Source: Thalassotalea agarivorans (GTDB taxonomy: Bacteria; Pseudomonadota; Gammaproteobacteria; Enterobacterales; Alteromonadaceae). From it: a DNA stretch of 64,000 nt. The notes under the pieces were generated by a model that saw nothing but the letters and a program-made list of their open reading frames with translations, searched no databases and was not told where the DNA came from. A program made the position numbers and the translations under genes. Positions 28,050 through 36,304 of the stretch are shown one piece after another (the first letter of the stretch is position 1; each line of letters begins with the position of its first letter). Location: assembly GCF_030295955.1 (NCBI RefSeq), contig NZ_AP027363.1, positions 2,418,001 to 2,482,000 on the forward strand, read 5' to 3'.

Positions 28050-29273
28050 GTGACTATGGATTCAGTGTTTGACGAAAAAAGACGATTTATTATTCGCCTA
28101 GGTAAAGCATTGCATAAATTTGGTACGCCAGCCTATCGTTTAGAAGCGCATCTGCAAAATGTTGCTAAGCTATTGCAAATTGAAGCGAGCTTTATGGTCA
28201 CGCCAACTGCCCTCACCTTTGTTTTATCTAACGAAGAGTCACAAGATTTCAATTATCATATCAGGGTAAAACCTGGCGATCTAAACCTTGGTGCTTTAGC
28301 CCGTACCGACCAGCTCGTTGATGAATTAGAAACGGGGCAACGCACTTTATCTGAAGCGATTGAACGCTTAGACGAAATTGCAGATAAGCATGACCCCTAT
28401 GGCAAGTTTTTAACCTTTCTATCGTTTGGTGCGGCATCTGGTGCCTTTGCCATGCTAATGAATACTGGCTGGAATGATGTGTTTTGGTCGACTATTTTAG
28501 GCTTCATTGTCGGTTTGTATGTTTTTTGGGCCGAACGTTCTAGCCGAATCGCAGAAATGTTAGAACCTCTAGCTGCACTTACCTGCGCACTTTGTGCTTC
28601 AGCAATTACCCTTATCGATCCACACATTAACGCGCCACTTATTATCCTATCGAGTGTCATCGTCTTTATTCCAGGTCTTGCCCTCACACTAGGACTATCA
28701 GAGTTAGCAGCAAGACATTTAATGTCCGGTACCGCGCGTATTATGGACGCCTTAATGATGCTATTTAAGCTTTATTTTGGCGCCGTCTTAGGTATGGCTA
28801 TTGGTACCAAACTATGGGGGATTGGCGAGTACGTTGCGCCAGAGGTAATCCCGGCTTGGACGGCTTGGTTAGCGGTGACTATTTTATCTATTTCGCTGGT
28901 GATCTCATTTAAGTCGAGAAAGAAAGACGCAGTTTGGGGCATTTTATCGGGCTACGTTGCATTTGGCGCCAGCATATTAGGCGCAGAGTACTTAGGTGCA
29001 GCCTTGGGCGCATTTGTAGGTGCCTTTGCACTCGGCGTATACAGCAATTTGTTCTCTCGCATTAGAAACCTTCCTTCAAGCATCGTTAAGCTACTTGGGT
29101 TAGTTGTTCTTGTTCCGGGCAGTAAAGTTTACATCGGCTTAAACTCTTTAGTGTCTGGTGAAATGATGGTTGCGACAGACAATATCGGTTCAACAACATT
29201 TTTGATCTTTATGTCTTTAGTGGCAGGACTCATTTTTTCTGATGTCGCTTTACGCTCACGGAAAACACTCTAA
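28050..29273 (+). CDS. ThrE-type threonine/serine exporter, both halves fused
   Basis: The 407-residue membrane protein combines a soluble N-terminal part (GTPAYRLEAHLQNVAKLLQIEASFMVTPTAL), about five helices of the ThrE domain and a second set of helices of the ThrE_2/YjjB type. In enterobacteria these halves are two proteins (YjjP and YjjB). The family exports threonine, serine or, in E. coli, succinate. A GTG (28050) and an ATG (28056) are alternative starts; neither has a strong ribosome site. Its stop overlaps the TetR gene, so the regulator probably controls the exporter. Confidence 0.86.
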   Translation: MTMDSVFDEKRRFIIRLGKALHKFGTPAYRLEAHLQNVAKLLQIEASFMVTPTALTFVLSNEESQDFNYHIRVKPGDLNLGALARTDQLVDELETGQRTLSEAIERLDEIADKHDPYGKFLTFLSFGAASGAFAMLMNTGWNDVFWSTILGFIVGLYVFWAERSSRIAEMLEPLAALTCALCASAITLIDPHINAPLIILSSVIVFIPGLALTLGLSELAARHLMSGTARIMDALMMLFKLYFGAVLGMAIGTKLWGIGEYVAPEVIPAWTAWLAVTILSISLVISFKSRKKDAVWGILSGYVAFGASILGAEYLGAALGAFVGAFALGVYSNLFSRIRNLPSSIVKLLGLVVLVPGSKVYIGLNSLVSGEMMVATDNIGSTTFLIFMSLVAGLIFSDVALRSRKTL

Positions 29274-29875
29274 TGATGAAAAAGAAGTATCATCACGGCG
29301 ATTTAAAAAGCGCACTAGTTGACGGTGCAACACAGTATATTGAGACACACGGTGTTGAAGCCTTGTCCTTTAGAAAGTTAGCAGTAGAAATTGGCGTATC
29401 ACGTACCGCCGCCTACCATCACTTTGCTGATAAGAATGATCTACTTTGTGAAGTCGCTGCAGCAGGATTTAAACGTTGGAGTGCAAGTTTTAGTGCGCTT
29501 TTCGCAGAAAAAGATGATCTCAGTGCAGAGCAAGTTTACCGACGCTTTGTTTTCCACTACATGCAATTTGCCATAGAGAATAATAAGCTTTATGACCTTA
29601 TGTTTGGCGCCACTATTTGGAAAGAAAACAAAGGAACATCACGTCTAAAAAGTGCGGCCTACCCGTCTTTTGAACAACAACTCAACATGACTAGCTACTG
29701 GCAAGAACAAGGTGTGTTGCCTCGGCATATCAAAAGCTTGCGATTGTCCCAAGTTATTTGGGGAACGCTTCATGGAATTGCACGACTTGCGATTGATGGT
29801 GTATACCACGAGCAAAGCCCGATTGATGAAATGTGTGAATCGGCAATTCAATTATTTTTACACAATTCTCAATAA
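29273..29875 (+). CDS. TetR/AcrR family transcriptional regulator
   Basis: The 200-residue protein has an N-terminal TetR helix-turn-helix (LSFRKLAVEIGVSRTAAYHHFADKNDLLCEV, about 30-60) and a C-terminal ligand domain of the WHG type. Its ATG overlaps the stop of the exporter gene, so they are translationally coupled, the usual arrangement of an exporter with its own repressor. The ligand is unknown. A second ATG one codon later is an alternative start. Confidence 0.9.
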   Translation: MMKKKYHHGDLKSALVDGATQYIETHGVEALSFRKLAVEIGVSRTAAYHHFADKNDLLCEVAAAGFKRWSASFSALFAEKDDLSAEQVYRRFVFHYMQFAIENNKLYDLMFGATIWKENKGTSRLKSAAYPSFEQQLNMTSYWQEQGVLPRHIKSLRLSQVIWGTLHGIARLAIDGVYHEQSPIDEMCESAIQLFLHNSQ

Positions 29876-30064
29876 CGATACGCTAGGTCGCATAGACGGC
29901 ACAAACTGTCCTAGTGTCAGCATATCCATACACATTGTATGCAAAAGTTGTAAACGAATATGTCAAAGTCTAGATTTATTGCTTACATCTCATTTACACT
30001 GCCTAAGTACTAAAAAGGTCACCTATAGACCTTAACGGCTCAAAAAAAGATTAAGAGAGAGATT

Positions 30065-32122
30065 ATGAAAACACTTATAACGGGTGCAGTATGTACTTCT
30101 CTGCTTTTGGTGGCTGGCTGTAACAGCTCATCAGATGTCGCAGAAAAGCCTGCAATGCAAAAGACGGCGTTAGCTTCCGGTATTGATAAAGCTAATATGG
30201 ATCTGAGTGTTAGACCACAAGACAACTTCTACCGTTACGTTAACGGTGGCTGGATAAACAAACATGAGATTCCAGCAGACAAAACCGCTATTGGTTCTTT
30301 CTATGACCTACGTGATGAGTCAGAAGAAGCGGTAAAATCAATCATCGAAGAATTAGCGGCTACGCCTAATTTACAACAAGGTAGCGATGAGCAAAAAGTT
30401 GCTGATTTGTTTAACTCTTATATGGACAAAGACGCGAGAGAAGCAAAAGGTATTGAGCCTATCATGCCTGTGCTTAATGAGATCGCCGGCTTAAAAAGCA
30501 AAGATGATTTGGCTACGTTCTTTGGTACTTACCAAGCTAAAGGATTAGGCAGCCCACTTGCGTTTTACATTTCAATCGACGCAAAAGAATCAACACGTTA
30601 CGCGACGCATATTTGGCAATCTGGTTTAGGCTTGTCAGATCGTGATTATTACTTTAATGAAGGCGAGCGCTTCGAAACGATGCGCGATGGTTATAAAAAA
30701 CACATCGCTAACATGTATCAATTAGCTGGCTTTAAAAATGGTAGCCAAGCAGCTGATACTGTCATGGCAATTGAAACAAAGTTAGCCGAGCATCACTGGA
30801 CCCGCGTTCAAACACGTGACAGTGAGAAGCGTTACAATAAATTTGCTGTGGCAGATTTGAACACAGTAACTGACAAGTTTAACTGGACAAATTATCTAAC
30901 TGCACAAGGTGTTGCTAACCAACAAGATATCATTATTAACCAACCTGACTTTGTGAAAGCCTTTGGTGAAATCTTTGCTGATACCTCGATGACCGACTGG
31001 AAAACGTATTTACGTTTCCACGCGCTAAGTAGCTATGCAAGCTATTTAACGAAAGCAATCGATGATGAAAACTTTGACTTTTATGGTCGTCAAGTTAGTG
31101 GTCGTAAAGAACAAAGAGAAGCGTGGAAACGCGGTGTATCTGTTGTTAACGGTAGTTTAGGTGAAGTCATCGGTAAGGTTTATGTAGGACGTTACTTCAA
31201 GCCAGAAGCGAAAACCCGCATGAGTGTTTTAGTGGAGAACTTACGCAATGCCTACGGTGAAAGCATTAATGACTTAGAGTGGATGTCTGAAGATACCAAA
31301 AAGCAAGCTCAAATTAAGCTGGCGGCATTCACACCAAAGATTGGTTATCCGGACAAATGGCAGGATTACAGTGGCCTAGAAATTAAACGTGGTGACCTTG
31401 TTGGCAACATCATGCGTGCTAACCAAGACGCTCATAACAAGCAAGTGGCTAAACTAGGTGGCGCTATTCAAAAATGGGAATGGCTAATGACACCACAAAC
31501 AGTCAACGCTTACTATATGCCACCGGCAAACGAAATCGTTTTTCCAGCCGCTATTTTGCAACCGCCATTTTTCAATATGGCTGCAGATGACGCAGTGAAC
31601 TACGGTGGTATAGGCGCTGTTATTGGTCACGAAATGGGCCATGGTTTTGACGATCAGGGAAGTCGCTACGACGCAGAAGGTAACTTGCGTAACTGGTGGA
31701 CAGACCAAGATCTCGAAGAGTTCAAAAAGCGCACGACACAACTAGTGGCGCAATACGATGGCTATCAAGTGTTTGATGATTTGGCTGTTAATGGCAAGCT
31801 TACTTTAGGCGAAAACATTGGTGACCTATCAGGCGTTACTATCGCTTATAAAGCTTACAAAGCATCGTTAAATGGTAAAGAAGCGCCCGTTATTGACGGA
31901 TTGACAGGCGATCAGCGTTTCTTCATGGGTTTTGCTCAGATATGGCGCTCAAAGATTGTAGAAAAATCTATGCGTAACCGTGTCGAGACAGACCCGCATT
32001 CACCTGCAGAATTTAGAGCATTAGGAAGTTTATCAAACATGCCAGAATTCTATGAGGCATTTGATGTTAAAGAAGGCGACAAGATGTATATTGCGCCGGA
32101 AAACAGAGTTAAAATTTGGTAA
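30065..32122 (+). CDS. M13 family (neprilysin/PepO-type) zinc metallopeptidase lipoprotein
   Basis: The 685-residue protein has a lipoprotein signal (lipobox LVAGC19), then the M13 N-terminal domain (RPQDNFYRYVNGGWINKHEIPADKT) and the catalytic domain with VIGHEMGHGFDDQG (first zinc His at about 522) and ENIGDLSG (third ligand Glu near 582). The C-terminus CxxW-like end of eukaryotic members is replaced by ENRVKIW, as in bacterial ones. It would degrade peptides in the periplasm or at the outer membrane. Monocistronic with its own terminator. Confidence 0.94.
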   Translation: MKTLITGAVCTSLLLVAGCNSSSDVAEKPAMQKTALASGIDKANMDLSVRPQDNFYRYVNGGWINKHEIPADKTAIGSFYDLRDESEEAVKSIIEELAATPNLQQGSDEQKVADLFNSYMDKDAREAKGIEPIMPVLNEIAGLKSKDDLATFFGTYQAKGLGSPLAFYISIDAKESTRYATHIWQSGLGLSDRDYYFNEGERFETMRDGYKKHIANMYQLAGFKNGSQAADTVMAIETKLAEHHWTRVQTRDSEKRYNKFAVADLNTVTDKFNWTNYLTAQGVANQQDIIINQPDFVKAFGEIFADTSMTDWKTYLRFHALSSYASYLTKAIDDENFDFYGRQVSGRKEQREAWKRGVSVVNGSLGEVIGKVYVGRYFKPEAKTRMSVLVENLRNAYGESINDLEWMSEDTKKQAQIKLAAFTPKIGYPDKWQDYSGLEIKRGDLVGNIMRANQDAHNKQVAKLGGAIQKWEWLMTPQTVNAYYMPPANEIVFPAAILQPPFFNMAADDAVNYGGIGAVIGHEMGHGFDDQGSRYDAEGNLRNWWTDQDLEEFKKRTTQLVAQYDGYQVFDDLAVNGKLTLGENIGDLSGVTIAYKAYKASLNGKEAPVIDGLTGDQRFFMGFAQIWRSKIVEKSMRNRVETDPHSPAEFRALGSLSNMPEFYEAFDVKEGDKMYIAPENRVKIW

Positions 32123-32135
32123 TTTTTATCAAATC

Positions 32136-32166
32136 AAAAAGCCACCATCGAGGTGGCTTTTTTTTG
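32136..32166 (+). terminator. Intrinsic terminator after the M13 peptidase gene
   Basis: Arms AAAGCCACC (32138-32146) and GGTGGCTTT (32152-32160), loop ATCGA, followed by more T residues. Confidence 0.88.
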
Positions 32167-32237
32167 CCTCATCAATTCGCAAATTCAATAACTTAGCGCT
32201 ACGCTTAAAGAATCTTTAACTGCACCACGCGTATACT

Positions 32238-33704
32238 ATGCTTATATTTTTTATTTGCCTGACCATTTTGTTTTTAGGTTACAAACTTTATAGCCCGTTT
32301 ATTGAGAAACAATCAGGCATCGATCCCAGTGCCGAGACTCCTCAAGCGAAATACAGCGAAGGGGTTGATTATGTAGCAGTTCATCCAGTAAAAGCCTATC
32401 TCATTCAGTTTCTCAATGTCGCTGGTGTCGGACCAATATTTGGCCCTATTTTAGGCGCATTATATGGCCCAGTTGCGCTCATATGGATAGTAATAGGTAA
32501 TGTCATTGGTGGCGCCGTACATGACTATTTTTCTGGGGTGTTGAGTATAAAAGAAGGAGGTAAAAGTTTACCTGAGATAGCGGGTCATTATGTCAATAAA
32601 ACTTTTAAAGCGATTATGCTGCTGTTTACCGCCATGTTACTGTTTTTCGTCGGGGTTGTATTTATCATGAGCCCTGCCGGGTTACTAAGTAATCTCGCTT
32701 ATTTTGACGGTACAATTTTGGCAAACAATACTTTTTGGGTAGTGGTTATTTTAGGCTATTACTTTTTAGCAACCTTGCTACCTATTGATAAAATTATCAC
32801 TAAATTGTATCCCGTGTTTGGCCTACTTATGATTGTAATGACAGTATCTATCGCCATTTCATTACTGGTATCAGCGCCTCATTTACCTACTGGAGATAGT
32901 TTTTTCGCATATTTCAATCACGAACTCTACAGTGAAGACTTACTCGCGCCGAATCCCAATGGCCTACCTGTTTGGCCGTTATTGTTTCTCACCATCACCT
33001 GTGGCGCTATTAGTGGATTTCATTCTACTCAAGCACCCATAATGGCACGTTGCCTAACCAATGAAAAATATGTACGCCCTGTCTACTATGGTGCCATGAT
33101 TTCAGAAGGTGTAGTGGGTTGTGTATGGGCACTCGCTGGTATCGCAGCTTTCCCTGGTGGCTATGAGGAATTAAAAAGCGTCCTAGATCAGGGTGGTCCA
33201 GGATTGGTGGTTGATCAAATATCGACTCTTTATCTTGGCGTTGTCGGTGGCATAATGGCGATTGTTGCCGTTGCTATCTTCCCAATAACATCAGGTGATA
33301 CCGCTTTTAGAAGCTTACGATTAACCATTGTTGATGCCTTTAGTATTCCCCAAAGTATTCGTAATCGTTTGCTATTAGCGACACCTATTCTAATCATCGC
33401 CTACTTTATGACTAAGATAGATTTCTCATTGATTTGGCGTTATTTTGCTTTTTCAAACATGCTACTTTCTACAAGCGTATTGTGGTTAGCAAGTATTTAC
33501 ATCTATCGTCGAAACGCATTTCATTGGATAACAAGTTTACCTGCCATTATCGGTACCAGCATTACTATTAGCTATATTATGACGGCAGATATTGGCTTTG
33601 ACCTCCCGATGGAACAGGGTAAACCCATTGGCATCGCCGTTGGTATTGTTGCCTTAATCGCACTACTTTTTGCTCATAATAAACGAAAAACAGCCACCGC
33701 ATAG
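32238..33704 (+). CDS. CstA family peptide/pyruvate transporter (short form)
   Basis: The 488-residue membrane protein has the CstA core: N-terminal helix, DYVAVHPVKAYLIQFLNVAGVGPIFGPILGALYGP, and VIGGAVHDYFSGVLSIKEGG, with about 12 to 14 helices. Family members import peptides or pyruvate during carbon limitation. It is much shorter than E. coli CstA (about 700 residues), lacking the extra C-terminal region, and resembles the short group common in marine bacteria. No ribosome binding site is visible before the ATG, and an in-frame stop lies six codons upstream, so the start is not in doubt but translation may be weak or leaderless. Confidence 0.88.
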   Translation: MLIFFICLTILFLGYKLYSPFIEKQSGIDPSAETPQAKYSEGVDYVAVHPVKAYLIQFLNVAGVGPIFGPILGALYGPVALIWIVIGNVIGGAVHDYFSGVLSIKEGGKSLPEIAGHYVNKTFKAIMLLFTAMLLFFVGVVFIMSPAGLLSNLAYFDGTILANNTFWVVVILGYYFLATLLPIDKIITKLYPVFGLLMIVMTVSIAISLLVSAPHLPTGDSFFAYFNHELYSEDLLAPNPNGLPVWPLLFLTITCGAISGFHSTQAPIMARCLTNEKYVRPVYYGAMISEGVVGCVWALAGIAAFPGGYEELKSVLDQGGPGLVVDQISTLYLGVVGGIMAIVAVAIFPITSGDTAFRSLRLTIVDAFSIPQSIRNRLLLATPILIIAYFMTKIDFSLIWRYFAFSNMLLSTSVLWLASIYIYRRNAFHWITSLPAIIGTSITISYIMTADIGFDLPMEQGKPIGIAVGIVALIALLFAHNKRKTATA

Positions 33705-33852
33705 GTGGCTTAAACCAACAACATCAAATCCTCATTTAAAAGGCCAGCTTTCCTAATCTATTTTTCCGATTGTAATAATCTAATCAATCAATTTTATCTA
33801 TATTTGATAGCGTCATACACTAGCTTCCGTAAACTTTTAACGGAGAACAATA

Positions 33853-34422
33853 ATGACTCAATCAATTATCAATACCAAACTTAAAGAATTTAACGCTACA
33901 GCTTTTCACAAAGGTGATTTTATTGACGTAAGCGAAGCAGACTTACTTGGAAAATGGTCAGTGGTCTTCTTTTACCCTGCAGACTTTACCTTTGTTTGTC
34001 CAACAGAATTAGGTGATATGGCAGATCACTATGCACAGCTTCAGGATATGGGTGTAGAGATTTACTCTGTATCAACAGACACCCACTTCACGCACAAAGC
34101 ATGGCACGATTCATCTGACACGATTAACAAGATTCAATTCCCAATGATTGGTGACCCAACAGGTAAAATTAGCCGAAACTTTGGTGTAATGATTGAAGAA
34201 GACGGTCTAGCACTTCGTGGTACTTTTGTGATTAACCCAGAAGGTGAAATCAAAATAGCAGAGATTCACGATTTAGGTATTGGCCGAAGCGCTTCTGAAC
34301 TTGTTCGTAAAGTTCAAGCAGCACAATATGTGGCTGAACACGACGGTGAAGTATGCCCTGCAGCATGGACACCAGGAGAAGAAACATTGGCTCCATCGTT
34401 AGACCTAGTAGGTAAGATCTAG
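33853..34422 (+). CDS. ahpC: Alkyl hydroperoxide reductase peroxidase subunit AhpC
   Basis: The 189-residue typical 2-Cys peroxiredoxin has the peroxidatic cysteine at 49 (FTFVCPTE) and the resolving cysteine at 168 (GEVCPAAW). It reduces H2O2 and organic hydroperoxides and is recycled by AhpF, encoded next. CGGAGA precedes the ATG. The two genes are separated by 148 bases containing two hairpins, the second a terminator-like structure, which should make ahpC more abundant than ahpF. Confidence 0.97.
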   Translation: MTQSIINTKLKEFNATAFHKGDFIDVSEADLLGKWSVVFFYPADFTFVCPTELGDMADHYAQLQDMGVEIYSVSTDTHFTHKAWHDSSDTINKIQFPMIGDPTGKISRNFGVMIEEDGLALRGTFVINPEGEIKIAEIHDLGIGRSASELVRKVQAAQYVAEHDGEVCPAAWTPGEETLAPSLDLVGKI

Positions 34423-34437
34423 GTTGCAATAGTATTA

Positions 34438-34455
34438 GAGGCGCCCTAGCGCCTC
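34438..34455 (+). repeat. Stable hairpin just after ahpC
   Basis: GAGGCGC (34438-34444) and GCGCCTC (34449-34455) pair around CCTA, 16 bases after the ahpC stop. It is very GC-rich for this region and has no U tract, so it could protect the ahpC mRNA 3' end or mark a processing site. Confidence 0.55.
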
Positions 34456-34516
34456 CAATACAACAAAATTCCGCTCGCTGAAGGTTTTCCTTCGTAGCCC
34501 AACTTGGGCAGTTTAT

Positions 34517-34552
34517 GCCAGCGCTTCCCTTCTCTTCGCGCTGGCTTTTTTT
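34517..34552 (+). terminator. Terminator/attenuator between ahpC and ahpF
   Basis: GCCAGCGC (34517-34524) and GCGCTGGC (34538-34545) form an 8-bp stem, followed at once by seven T (34546-34552). It lies 18 bases before the ahpF start and so works either as the ahpC terminator or as an attenuator with partial read-through into ahpF. Confidence 0.8.
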
Positions 34553-34570
34553 AATTATCAGGAGTTAACT

Positions 34571-36142
34571 ATGTTAAATGCACAGTTAGTTGATCAACTT
34601 AAAGCTTACTTACAACACATTAAAAACAACATCGTATTGTCGCTTGCACTTGATAACAGCGCTAAATCGCTAGAGCTAAAGCAATTGGCTGAGCAACTTG
34701 ATACGTTATCTTCAAAAATCTCGATACAAACCAACGACACCCCAGACGCTCGCGTTCCGTCTATGACGCTATCTAATGAGCAAGGCAACCAAGTTGCTTT
34801 TGCCGGTATTCCGTTGGGCCACGAATTTACCTCACTAGTTTTAGCGCTTTTACATATCGGTGGTCATCCAACAAAAGTGGAAGCAGATATTGCAGAGCAG
34901 ATTAAAAATCTCGAGGGCACATTTCATTTTGAGACATATATTTCGCTAAGTTGCCAAAACTGCCCAGATGTTGTTCAGGCGCTAAATATGATGGCCGCGA
35001 TAAATCCTAATATTAGACATACCATGGTCGATGGTGCGCTGTTTCAAGATGAAGTTGACGCTAAAAACATCATGGCCGTGCCGACAGTTATGCTTAACGA
35101 TGAAGTCTTTTCACAAGGTCGAATTTCGCTAACAGATATCGTCAGTAAAATTGATACCAACGCCGCTAAAACGCAAGCTAAAAAATTAAATGCCAAGAAA
35201 CCATACGATGTATTGATCGTCGGTGGAGGTCCAGCGGGTGCTTCGGCAGCTGTATACGCCGCGCGCAAAGGGATACGCACAGGCCTAGTTGCTGACAAGT
35301 TTGGCGGGCAAGTAATGGATACCGTGGGTATCGAAAATTTTATTTCAGTAAAAGCTACTGAAGGGCCAAAGTTAGTCGCCAGCTTAGAAGAGCATGTTAA
35401 AGATTATGACGTCGATATTATGACAGGACAGCGCGCAACAGCCGTCTCTCAAAATGGCAATATCGAAGTTGAACTAGAAAATGGAGCTAAATTGCAAAGT
35501 AAGTCAATCATCCTTGCAACCGGTGCTCGTTGGAGGCAAATGAATGTGCCGGGCGAAACTGAGTACAAAGGAAAAGGCGTGGCTTATTGCCCGCACTGTG
35601 ACGGACCTTTGTTTAAGCAAAAAGATGTAGCCGTTATTGGTGGCGGTAACTCGGGTATCGAAGCGGCAATAGATTTGGCAGGGATTGTTAATCACGTGAC
35701 GGTTTTAGAGTTTGACAGCACATTGCGTGCAGATGACGTTTTAGTGAAAAAAGCACATTCACTAAATAACATTACCATCGTTAAAAATGCACAAACGACG
35801 CAAGTGCTGGGTGATGGCAATAAAGTTACAGGCTTGCATTACACAGATAGAGTGTCAGGTGAAGAGAAGCAGCTGAATTTATCAGGCATTTTTGTTCAAA
35901 TTGGACTGGTGCCAAACAGCGAGTTTTTGCAAAATACGATTGATTTGACAGAGCGTGGTGAGATCATCGTAGATGGCCAAGGCGCAACATCAATGCCAGG
36001 CGTATTTGCCGCAGGTGATGTTACAAATTGTGCCTACAAACAAATCATTATTGCCATGGGCAGCGGCGCAAGTGCATCGTTAGGTGCGTTTGATTACCTG
36101 ATAAGACAAAGCGATAACGTGGCAGAAACAAAAGCTGCATAA
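34571..36142 (+). CDS. ahpF: Alkyl hydroperoxide reductase flavoprotein subunit AhpF
   Basis: The 523-residue NADH:AhpC oxidoreductase has an N-terminal double-thioredoxin domain with CQNC (Cys128/Cys131) and a thioredoxin-reductase-like domain with FAD motif GGGPAG and the CPHC pair (Cys340/Cys343). Numbers are within a few residues of E. coli AhpF (129/132 and 345/348). It passes electrons from NADH to AhpC. TCAGGAG precedes the ATG. It ends at a strong terminator. Confidence 0.97.
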   Translation: MLNAQLVDQLKAYLQHIKNNIVLSLALDNSAKSLELKQLAEQLDTLSSKISIQTNDTPDARVPSMTLSNEQGNQVAFAGIPLGHEFTSLVLALLHIGGHPTKVEADIAEQIKNLEGTFHFETYISLSCQNCPDVVQALNMMAAINPNIRHTMVDGALFQDEVDAKNIMAVPTVMLNDEVFSQGRISLTDIVSKIDTNAAKTQAKKLNAKKPYDVLIVGGGPAGASAAVYAARKGIRTGLVADKFGGQVMDTVGIENFISVKATEGPKLVASLEEHVKDYDVDIMTGQRATAVSQNGNIEVELENGAKLQSKSIILATGARWRQMNVPGETEYKGKGVAYCPHCDGPLFKQKDVAVIGGGNSGIEAAIDLAGIVNHVTVLEFDSTLRADDVLVKKAHSLNNITIVKNAQTTQVLGDGNKVTGLHYTDRVSGEEKQLNLSGIFVQIGLVPNSEFLQNTIDLTERGEIIVDGQGATSMPGVFAAGDVTNCAYKQIIIAMGSGASASLGAFDYLIRQSDNVAETKAA

Positions 36143-36252
36143 TTTTTAATTAGCATTGATCCTTTATAGCAACGTCGCCGTATTTAACGCTGACTTCTTG
36201 AAAATCCCTTACGGATTTCCATTCAAAGATGCAAAGGACTGCCCTTGACCAC

Positions 36253-36284
36253 GGGATAAGCCCCCTGCTTATCCCTTTTTTTTT
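36253..36284 (+). terminator. Intrinsic terminator after ahpF
   Basis: GGGATAAGC (36253-36261) pairs with GCTTATCCC (36267-36275), followed by nine T. It lies about 110 bases after the ahpF stop. Confidence 0.88.
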
Positions 36285-36304
36285 GTCTGAAAATTATAAG
36301 TCTG

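Noticed and set aside
30015-30033. Small hairpin AAGGTC-ACCTATA-GACCTT before the M13 peptidase gene
   Set aside because: Only six base pairs, no U tract and no known motif.
33769-33805. Possible OxyR site before ahpC
   Set aside because: Four tetrads at 7-base spacing can be drawn, but only the first two are one mismatch from ATAG/CTAT; too weak to report as a site.
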